From Ligula intestinalis (taxonomy: Eukaryota; Platyhelminthes; Cestoda; Diphyllobothriidea; Diphyllobothriidae), in contig JAYGXS010000001.1 in assembly GCA_036362985.1 (NCBI GenBank), positions 72,008,471-72,072,470 on the forward strand: a DNA stretch of 64,000 nucleotides, read 5' to 3'. Numbering within the stretch: the stretch's first letter is position 1; the number at the start of each line of letters is the position of its first letter. The translations under genes and the position numbers were made by a program. The notes beneath the pieces are model-generated. The model did no database searches. It saw nothing but the letters and a program-made list of their open reading frames with translations, and was not told the DNA's origin. This document shows positions 56,450 to 64,000 of this stretch, in pieces.

Positions 56450-59095
56450 AGAATCTCCTCCTCTACATAAAGTGCATGTTTACAGTCACTTGTTTTCACA
56501 AAAAACAGTTGCAATTATCCGTCAGCATGAATTGTGTGTTTCTTTGCCGAAACCTTAGTTCATCTGCTCTAGTTTGTTTGCAGCATGGGGAACCAGTGCT
56601 GCAAACCCTGAACTGTACTGCTCCTCATTTGTTGACATAAGCAGTGTAGGGATAAATCTTACTCTGATACAAAGTGGTCAAACGGTAAGTGAGACGGACA
56701 AAACGGCTCCAGAGACAAAAACCGGAGGCGTGAAAACAACTGACAATAACATTAAACAAATTTCAGAAAAAAATTTTCTGGTCTAAAACATATATGTGGT
56801 TAGAGTCTAAGTTTATTTTCGGGAGGGCTTTCTTGGAAGGCCGCTGTTGTCTGTGATTAATAACTAAAAAACTACTTACACAGATTAGCAGGTCGAATTT
56901 CTGCCTGTCCAAAACTTCCCGAAATATGGTAACTAACAGGAGTTGACCTAATAGTTTTCTTGGTCTATAGGTTTGCTTTTAAGTCTTTTCTGTTTTTTAA
57001 CCAACCTCTTTACCTACATTTTAATTCAGTAAAACAATAACAAGCGGCTCTTATTTCTTTGTCATTGTGTAGTTTTCGAGCCCCCACATGCGGCTTCTGG
57101 TTTGCCCTACTCTGTTAATTCCTTTTTAACTAAGAATTCCATACGAAACGTAGGTTGGAAAAGTTATGCCATTGGGCGGCCTCACACTAAAGCCTCGCCC
57201 TAGTCAAGTTTCTGTGGATTGAACGCTCGTATTCACGTCGAGGTTCTTCTTTAAAATGAAGAAGGAATTCTAAGGCACTAGTTCTTTCATGTAATCACAC
57301 TCATTATATACTTCTAGGGTTGGCGTTCCCCGAGAAGAGTGTGACCGGAAACGACCAGCTGTATAGTGGCCTATAGCAGCCACTTGGAACCCAAGATCAG
57401 CCGCTGATGTATGACACCTTTGGCCCGCAAGGCCTGTGCGCCCATTACCGCCTTCGCCCAGCTCAAGGTCGCGTCACGACCACTAGTCTAGACATTAGCC
57501 GCGTGATTGGCTGCCGTAACAAAGCATGCGCCGACGATTCCCGACGCTCTCTTCACTCTGGAATTGATGCCTTCGCAGTCGGACTGCAGTCATCCGAGAA
57601 TCAAAACTCTTTCTTTCTATTCTCCGTTCCTCTGTATACAAAATACACTATTCCTAACACTCTGGCCTTCCCACCATCTTCTTGCTTCTCTCCTAAGGAA
57701 CCATGATCTGATGATCGCAGTTGTTAGGGTTTAACTAACTTAACCCGATGTGATAGCTGCACTACAATCAAAAATCCCAGTCCACTCGTTCGTTTTACTT
57801 AGTCCCATTTTTGTGTCATCAGACCTCTTTAATTTTGTACTGGTTCAATCTTAAGTGAATACTTGTTCCTGCTACCAATTTGCAAAAACAGCCTTGGATA
57901 GGAAGCTGAAGCGACAAATGTAGAATCTGTGGATAAGGGTCTTCGCAAAAAGTAGTTGCGGTATCACCTTAAATCGGTGATAGAGTAGATAGATCGTTCA
58001 CCCAAAGTTATTTTTATGGGGTTCATATGAACGGTACACCTGGTTCTTTTTATTACATGGTGGTTAAATTACCCATTTTCGCAGGCAATCTTCTTAATAA
58101 CAACCAGTTCTCTCGAGACATCAGCGGTGCAGCCTCCTTTTTACTCTGTCAAATCAGTAACAAATTAAGCAAGTCGTTTGTTCTCGCGTATGTAAATGTG
58201 AAAACAAGGATGAGGAGTATTTAGTAGCAAAGGACGTGGTTCAAGGTCAATGCAAAGGTATGGAAACAGCGGAATGCATGAACAATCGAATAATTTGACC
58301 CTGTGCTTTCAGGGAGAGATAGCAAGCAACTTCCTGCAAAACTATTTTCCATGGCCTTTGTTTGAGCATTTAAAACCTCCTAACTTCAGTTTTGTTATGA
58401 ATTCTCATCTAATTTGCTAGAAAGCAAGGAAAATAAACCATTTCAGGTCGCATGCGTGTGTGCATTGACGGCTTCATCTGTTCACATATAGTTGGTAATC
58501 AGATTGAACGGGTGTCTAAATAGGCGATTAAACGCACAGGAAGTAGTTATGTCGTATCAGTTGCCTTGTGCTGGCGGTACATTCAGCTGGCGGCCCTTGA
58601 CTGGTACCCAACTTTCACGTGTAGCTCGAGCGTACTGACGGCAGTCTGGTTTTCGGGCCATCACAGCAATCTGAATCAGCCAATCCAATTCAAGGCTGAA
58701 TAAGACATGCTGTCGTTCACGGAGCTGTGACGACCCCCACTCACACTCGCGGCGCCGTTCTGACGGCACCGGGTGTGTGGCCTCGTCCGGCGGCTAGCTT
58801 GTTGGAACGTGTTCTGTAACCTTTCTTTACAGAATGCAATACTATCCCAAATTGCGTCCAAAATCTCCTTCTAGTAGGGATCGGGCTGGGTCGTTTTACT
58901 AGCATGGCATCCTCTATGACATTAACTGCAGCGAACGAGCCATCACTGCGCCACCTTCGTATATCTGAAGAAAGCCTTCTACACGGTAAATGGTACTGAA
59001 CTCGTGCAAACATTTGGTTACACATTTGGTTACACACATGTTGTGTCAGCTCCACGACAGGATACTGGAGCACGAACAATGAGAAAGTCTTAAAA
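56450..59095. other. spacer with no recognisable gene
   Basis: Frames at 57407-57734 (+) and 58557-59079 (-) are open; the latter reads through RRLSSDIRRWRSDGSFAAV. None shows a family motif. The rest is AT-rich. Confidence 0.35.
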
Positions 59096-59104
59096 GCTTG
59101 GAAG

Positions 59105-60180
59105 AAGATGCAAACACTGGAACAAGAGCTTTATTTGGCTGACGTTTCGGATTCCCTCGGGAATCCTCAATCATAGGTGATGATAACATAGTCATGGTCA
59201 TGCGCAGATGGGGTGGAGACATGCGCAGGCTGCACGGTATTTAAAGTTCATAGTAAGCATCCACGTGTGTGTGACAATTGTTCACTTCTGTAGCCACCGC
59301 TTGGGTCTAAATTGATGCGATATTGGCTTGAAACTTCTCGTTCGACTCACTTATTGCCACAATTGCCTTGTCAGCGTCAAACGTGGGCCTGATAATTGCG
59401 TGACAATTAAGCCCAATGTCGTCAGAGTTGTTGTTGCGTCCTGCCCTTCCCACGCGACTGATTCTCTTGCTCAGGAAACGTCTCCGTACACCGTATGGGA
59501 ACGCCAAATCGTTGCGCTTGTTGATGGAATGGGGGCCTGAAAACCATGACTCCAGCAGGTCGCGGCTTACGCGGTTGTCACCTCTTGAAAGGATTTCGGC
59601 CTTTTCAAACTTTAAAATATGGCCAGGTCCCGTTGAGTGAGCTGCAACATGGGAGTTGGCGTCTTTATTTCTCATCACCCCTGTATGCTCGGCCAATCGC
59701 GTCCGGAGTAATCTTCCGGTTTCTGCGACATAGTCACTTTTGTCCATAACACCACCAGATCCGGTAAACGACTCCAGCCGTTTCCTGCCGTGGCAGTGTG
59801 TCTTTTGGTCTCATGACCCAGCGCCTTATTGTTGCTTCTGGCCTGTGCGCAACTCCAACTCCAAGTGGGGTGAGTAGGCGGCTGACCGCTGCCAATATAT
59901 TCTTCACGTGCGGAAGAGCTCGCCAAAGCTTTGGATCAGCTAGACGTGGCTTCTTCTCTCATTTGCGTATGCATTGGTTGACAAAATTTTGCGGGTAACC
60001 ATTCGCTCTCAATATCCGTCGAAGGTGTTGTTATTCAGCAACTTTGTCTTCCATTTCGCTGCAATGCGTCTTATCGTGCTGGTAAAGCTCTCTTACGCAG
60101 CTGCATTTGTGACTGATTGGGTGGTTGCTGTTGTAGTTCAGGACTTGCATAGTGTTGGTTGCTTTCCTGAAAACACGATC
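59105..60180 (-). pseudogene. Penelope-like element, 3' half (cluster copy 1)
   Basis: Minus strand from 60180: VFRKATNTMQVLNYNSNHPI, SHKCSCVRELYQHDKTHCSE (RT C-terminal region), a frameshifted linker at 59926-59750, then GIY-YIG-like 59747-59307: DYVAETGRLLRTRLAEHTG, HVAAHSTGPGHILKFEKAEI, LLESWFSGPHSINKRND. The terminal motif CCGAAACGTCAGC with perfect stem II (GGATTCCC/GGGAATCC) lies at RC of 59138-59172; its CTGATGA core is degraded (TGATTGA). 5' end cut at about 60180, where the next copy begins. Confidence 0.75.
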
Positions 60181-60189
60181 AAAGGGAAG

Positions 60190-61260
60190 GAATGTGATTG
60201 CTGGAATAAGTAGTTTTTTAGCCTGGCGTTTCAGATTCTCACCGGAATCGATCATCAGAGGCCCCCGCGGATACGCATCGTAGAGGCACAATGAGCGCAG
60301 TATTTATTGGACGCCGTTGCCAGACCACCACATGGCAACAATAATGAGCAGTATTTATGTTCATTGCTGGGAATCGTAATTGATGCGATGAATGCTTATC
60401 GGTCCGTACCCGAGTCGTTAAATGCCGTAATTTCATCACCATTTTCCATTACTGACGTAGCGATTACTTGACAGTTTGACTTGCTCTCACCGGAGCTGTT
60501 GCCCAACCACACCGTTCCCACGCCGACAATAAGTTTTGCAGGTAAAATCGGAGCACATAATACGGAGACGGGAGGTCATTGCGCTTGTTACTCGAATGCG
60601 AGACCCAGAACCACTCGCGGCTCATGCAGTTAGCACTTCATGTGATGATTTCGGAATCATCAAACTTGAAGGGATGACCGGGTGCCATCAAATGAGCCGT
60701 GATCTGGACGCGGGCGTAAGTCCTGCTTCGCGTTTGAGGAGTCTCCCAGTTTTTTGGATGTAGATTTGTGTCTGCAACTGCCCCAGATCTGGTAAACGAA
60801 TCCAGACGTTACCCGCCACGGCGATGGATCTTTCGGCCTCATGATCTAGCGTCTGATGCTTGCCTTCGGTTTGTGTTCAGCTCCAACTTTGAGTGGTGTG
60901 AGAAGGCGGTGACGGCTTCCACGATGTTCTTCGCGTACGGAAGCGGTCGTCAAATTTGGGGCCAGTTGAAATTTGTCTCTCATCTCGTGCGCACATGCAC
61001 CGGTTTAAATAGTTGGGCGGTCGCCACTGAACGTCTGTCGAAGGTGTCCCGGTTCGGTGACCTTGTCTTCCGGTTCACTACGCTGCGCCTCGAGAGGCCG
61101 GTAAAGTGTCCTTACGCATCTGCATTTGCGGCTGATTAGGTGATTTGTTTTGAGCCCAGTATTTGTGTCGTATTTGTCGCTTTCCTGAACACTGGTCTTT
61201 AGGCCACCACACCCTTCGCGGCAGACGAGGACATCAAGGAAGGCCAGCTAGTTATTTTCT
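60190..61260 (-). pseudogene. Penelope-like element, 3' half (cluster copy 2)
   Basis: Minus strand from about 61250: LAFLDVLVCREGCGG, SRKCRCVRTLYRPLEAQRSE, LLTPLKVGAEHKPKA, a decayed GIY-YIG region (MRPKDPSPWRVTSGFVYQIW at 60842, then a diverged SKKLGDSSNAKQDL) and a FKFDDSEII-type tail. Frameshifts and a changed GIY-YIG core make it inactive. It abuts cluster copy 1 head to tail. Confidence 0.7.
60222..60265 (-). ncRNA. hammerhead-like motif at 3' end of PLE cluster copy 2
   Basis: Minus strand: CTGATGA (RC of 60252-60258), stem II GATTC/GAATC around CGGTGA, GAAA (RC of 60229-60232), then CGCC where CGTC is expected. The core is intact, but the cleavage triplet has lost its U, so self-cleavage is unlikely in this copy. 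Confidence 0.55.
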
Positions 61261-61263
61261 TCG

Positions 61264-61630
61264 TTTTTTATCATGAATTATATGTTTGGGGGAGACGTAA
61301 TTCGATTTTCTTTGAATTCCAGCACTTGACCACGTTCGATGACCATTACGACTATGGTGTCATTTGTAGCGGTCTAAGCAGTAGTTGTACTCGGAGCACT
61401 ACAATCATCAGACGGAATCCCAAATTAAAGGTAAAAAGCAGAGTCATCAGAAGGAGGGATTTATTGTGCGCAGAAACCTGAGTTGCTGTTTCAGGCAACA
61501 GTAGCCGCTGGCGAAGCCAGTTCTGGTGATGACTACATCCAGTCGTGTCCGGGAATTCCAACTGAGTGTTGTGATAATGGCAGCTGCTTTTACACGACTG
61601 TGAAGTGAGTTCAATTGGTTAACTATTAGT
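61264..61630. other. spacer with no recognisable gene
   Basis: Nothing recognised. Confidence 0.4.
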
Positions 61631-61634
61631 GTGC

Positions 61635-62140
61635 TATAAATTGACGTCGTAACTTACCATACTAACAGCCTAGGTACTTGCTAAAAGGCCCAGACACGTG
61701 TTTCTCCGGTATTCTGCCGCTGCCTGACACAGCTGCGAGGGCTCCGGCTCATCAGTGGGTCGCCCAGCTTTCCCTTTCTGGTTGATATACCGGTGTTGAA
61801 AGTTCAGCTTTTTCATCTCCGGAGAAATTAATTTCTGATTGCGGTATATATCGGTATATTGAAGGTCTATATGCGTAGACCGAAATTGTAAGTGTATATT
61901 CGTGTTGAAACCCGTCAACCCCTGTGAAATATACACATGCCGCCATCAGACAGTCGTTAGTAGTATAAATTGACGTCGTAACTTACCATAATAACAGCCT
62001 AGGTACTTGCTAAAAGGCCCAGACACGTGTTTCTCCGGTATTCTGCCGCTGCCTGACAGCTGCGAGGGCTCCGGCTCATCAGTGGGTCAGCCAGCTTTCC
62101 ATTTCTGGTTGATATACCGGTGTTGAAAGTTCAGCTTTTT
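61635..62140. repeat. direct repeat of about 177 bp, offset 329 bp
   Basis: Units 61635-61812 and 61964-62140 share TATAAATTGACGTCGTAACT through GATATACCGGTGTTGAAAGT at very high identity. Differences are a 2-bp ACA/CA-type deletion after GCCTGACA and a few substitutions. The 150 bp between holds inverted short pieces (TATATCGGTATATTG). Could be a 1.5-copy tandem array or LTR-like ends of a tiny element. Confidence 0.8.
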
Positions 62141-62329
62141 AATTAGTGTGTTGCAATTGCTCGTAGGAGGTGTGGACTCTAGAGGTCGTCTGCTGCGTGG
62201 CCCCGGCATTGCCTGTTCAAGTGGCTCTCGAGGAACCGCAACTACTTGGGCACGCGTGTGTGCGCCTCTGTGCGCACGTGGGTGCGACTGAATGTCTGTC
62301 AAGTTTTCTTCACGTCAGGAGTGGGAATA

Positions 62330-62870
62330 ACCGCCTGCAAAGACAGATGACATCGAGGACCATGGGCATTGAACGGGTAAGGGGACAGCATGTGTTGGCC
62401 GTCCGCCACACATTCATATACCAAACCCAGTATTTCAGTCTGTGGTGTCAGAAGCCCAACTACGCCAACGTTTGTAGAACCGTCTCAGCTACGAGTCCCG
62501 AAATCAGCGAAATCTTTTACCTGCCCGTAGATGGTTCTGTTAAACGTGATGTATGTCTTGAGACAGAGCATCAGGAGCTTGACGACTTGGGTATGTCTGA
62601 GATGACTCTCTGTTTCATCGTATTTGCCTTGCAGGAAAAGTTCAATGGTTTCGACCGCGAGATCCTGCGGAAAAGAAGAAAAAAGGAACGTGACATCAAA
62701 GGATAAAATGAAATCGCTTGGCAGGATACTTATCCCTTTACGTTTCTCCAAGGATTGTGTTGACGAACTGGCTACGGTATTTGAATCGGCAGTCACAAAT
62801 TCAAGAAGTTGAACTAGCCATTTTGACGGTCCAAACTTGCGAGGATCTAACGCACACTCTCTCTCCTACT
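62330..62870 (-). pseudogene. Penelope-like RT fragment (cluster copy 3)
   Basis: Minus strand 62796 down: SLEKRKGISILPSDFILSFD, TFLFSSFPQDLAVETIELF, KYDETESHLRHTQVVKLLML, CLKTYITFNRTIYGQVK. A decayed continuation reaches about 62330 (LQTLA, LGF). Block A aspartate is kept (SFDVTFLF); the MGSP block is lost. It belongs to the same YADD family as 52.9 kb but is more diverged. Confidence 0.72.
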
Positions 62871-63245
62871 CACATTTCACTAGTGGCAAGACAAAATCAA
62901 CATCCCCGGTTAAAGTACTAGGAATCGGTAGATAGTCTGTCTTCGTGTGCTATAAAAAGGCTACTATAAGAATGACTCGAAGTTTGCATGAATGCGAATG
63001 CTATAAGGCCACATTGAAAAGTAGGCACTGCAGCCTGACTCTCAGCATCCAATTACTCCCACTAAGACCGAACAGCTTGCAGTGTTCTAAGCCCCAACTC
63101 AACGCGTTGTGATAACCTTAAGCGCTTCAGTCCTACACCGGAAAAGCACTCGCTGCTTTACTGTGAGGATGGATTCTGCAAATTTCGCCTCAGTTCATCT
63201 TCTATTCCCTATGCATCAGTCGAGTTTTCAAGCTTCCCAGACTAC
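62870..63245. other. spacer with no recognisable gene
   Basis: Nothing recognised. Confidence 0.4.
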
Positions 63246-63247
63246 AG

Positions 63248-63530
63248 TTAGGCAGATATAATATAGCCGGCAAAGACAAGGGAGACTGGGATGGTCATTT
63301 CTGGTTTATTAGCCGTCGTCAGCCAGTCAGACCCAGACCCAAATGGTGTCCCACCCGAGCCTCGAACTCACCACCTTCTTGATCAGAGTCAAACGCCCTA
63401 ACCATTGAGTCACGAGCTCGTTGTCTTGCTGCTACGGCTGTCGGGGCTTGTGTCGAGGTCCAAGACAGAGCGAGACGGATGAGTTCCGTTAACGGTCGGA
63501 TGAACGTTCACCGACGAGACTACTGTTGGT
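63248..63530 (-). mobile_element. tRNA-derived SINE with hammerhead fold, copy 4 (best preserved)
   Basis: Minus strand: box A CTCGTGACTCAATGGTTAGG (about 63396-63415), box B GTGAGTTCGAGGCTCGG (about 63357-63373), GTGGGACACC, TTTGGGTCTGGGTCTGACTGG, then the ribozyme core and TTGTCTTTGCCGGC. It matches copy 1 in order and spacing. The outer segment 63433-63510 resembles 1290-1375 in the same plus orientation although the SINE cores are opposite, so the outer module moves independently of the core. Confidence 0.75.
63284..63328 (-). ncRNA. hammerhead ribozyme fold (type I) in SINE copy 4
   Basis: Minus strand: stem I GACTGG (RC of 63323-63328) pairs perfectly with CCAGTC (RC of 63284-63289). 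CTGACGA is RC of 63316-63322, GAAA is RC of 63298-63301. Stem III ATG/CAT and cleavage triplet ATC follow. Stem II here (CGGCT/AACCA) has two mismatches compared with copy 1. Stem I with six pairs and intact core make self-cleavage plausible, weakened by stem II. Confidence 0.65.
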
Positions 63531-63767
63531 TAAGATACTGAGCTAAGTGATTGGCAGAGCTATACAGCCCACCGGCGTCTCTTCTACACGACCTGGTGCC
63601 CACATAATGTACTCTGCTGTACCAAAGGACGGGCTTCCCATGTGAGTGAGATGTGCACGTGACATTTCGCTTGCCATATCGGCGATGGCAAATCACATGT
63701 TCGCTACTGGTGACAGACATGGTGCTACGAGGTGGCAAGTTTGCGCATGTTGTAGAGAAGGCTATGG

Positions 63768-63771
<4 letters not shown>

Positions 63772-63811
<40 letters not shown>
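63772..63811 (+). repeat. (GT)n microsatellite
   Basis: A continuous GTGTGT run of about 38 bases. Open frames across it are artefacts. The rest of 63545-64000 shows no gene. Confidence 0.95.
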
Positions 63812-64000
63812 AGGTTTGTGATGCGTTCCGGACTGTGATCTGTGATCAAAAACTTGCATGGAGGCGCACAAAGCCGACTAGGTTCATTCTGTGTTTCAGC
63901 TTTTTGAAGCAGTGTGAGCAGAGAAAACAAAAGTGACAGGCGTATGTGAGGACTCCAAACACTGGTTCGTCTGTCCCACAGCCCAGAATTCAGAAGTGAC

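Noticed and set aside
57685..57745. CTGATGATCGC followed by TTAGGGTTTAAC as a ribozyme or telomere tract
   Set aside because: No GAAA and only one TTAGGG-like unit.
1..64000. CRISPR array, bacterial operons or phage
   Set aside because: No regularly spaced repeats of that kind, no operon-like coding density; all signals are eukaryotic.

Overview
The window is eukaryotic nuclear DNA. One long open reading frame sits in a sea of decayed transposable elements, with splice-type signals, AT-rich spacers, TTAGGG-like degenerate repeats and microsatellites. The repeat complement points to a flatworm, most likely a tapeworm with a large repeat-rich genome such as a diphyllobothriid. It includes Penelope-like elements (PLEs), RTE-type and Jockey/CR1-type non-LTR retrotransposons, and tRNA-derived SINEs carrying hammerhead-ribozyme folds like those of schistosome Sm-alpha. 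That assignment is inference from element types, not from a marker gene.

Layout. 0-10 kb: AT-rich spacer with a hammerhead SINE (about 1.1 kb), a 363-bp mariner-type MITE (3.5 kb), a possible orphan exon (4.2 kb) and a PLE pseudogene of a YVDD family (7.7-8.9 kb). 10-25 kb: an antisense non-LTR fragment, a tandem tRNA-like/spacer repeat family (11.7 and 19.7-20.4 kb), a PLE flanked by an inverted terminal module (12.9-14.5 kb), a 1.3-kb inverted repeat (16.9-18.1 kb), a GAA microsatellite grown inside a PLE terminal repeat (21.3 kb), a second SINE inside inverted arms (22.2-22.5 kb) and a 28-bp-arm hairpin (23.6 kb). 25-34 kb: mostly non-coding, with PLE and rearranged non-LTR scraps. 34.1-37.95 kb: the only convincing host gene, an uninterrupted exportin-6-like reading frame preceded by a splice acceptor. 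39.4-46.4 kb: two diverged RTE elements arranged tail to tail, ending in a (TAC)n tract that contains a 10-N gap. 47-52 kb: a PLE end fragment, a transposon remnant with telomere-like filling and a Jockey/CR1-type pseudogene. 52.3-55.1 kb: PLE copies forming an 800-bp-arm inverted repeat. 55-59 kb: a TA-flanked MITE filled with degenerate TTAGGG repeats. 59.1-62.9 kb: a cluster of antisense PLEs. 63.2-64 kb: the best-preserved hammerhead SINE and a (GT)n tract.

The most interesting signal is recurrent and RNA-level. Two unrelated retroelement classes, the tRNA-headed SINE and the PLE terminal repeats, both carry a CTGAYGA / hairpin / GAAA core. In the SINE copies at 1.2 kb and 63.3 kb the flanking stem I arms pair perfectly. 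All RT copies here carry stops, frameshifts or truncations. I found no complete autonomous element.
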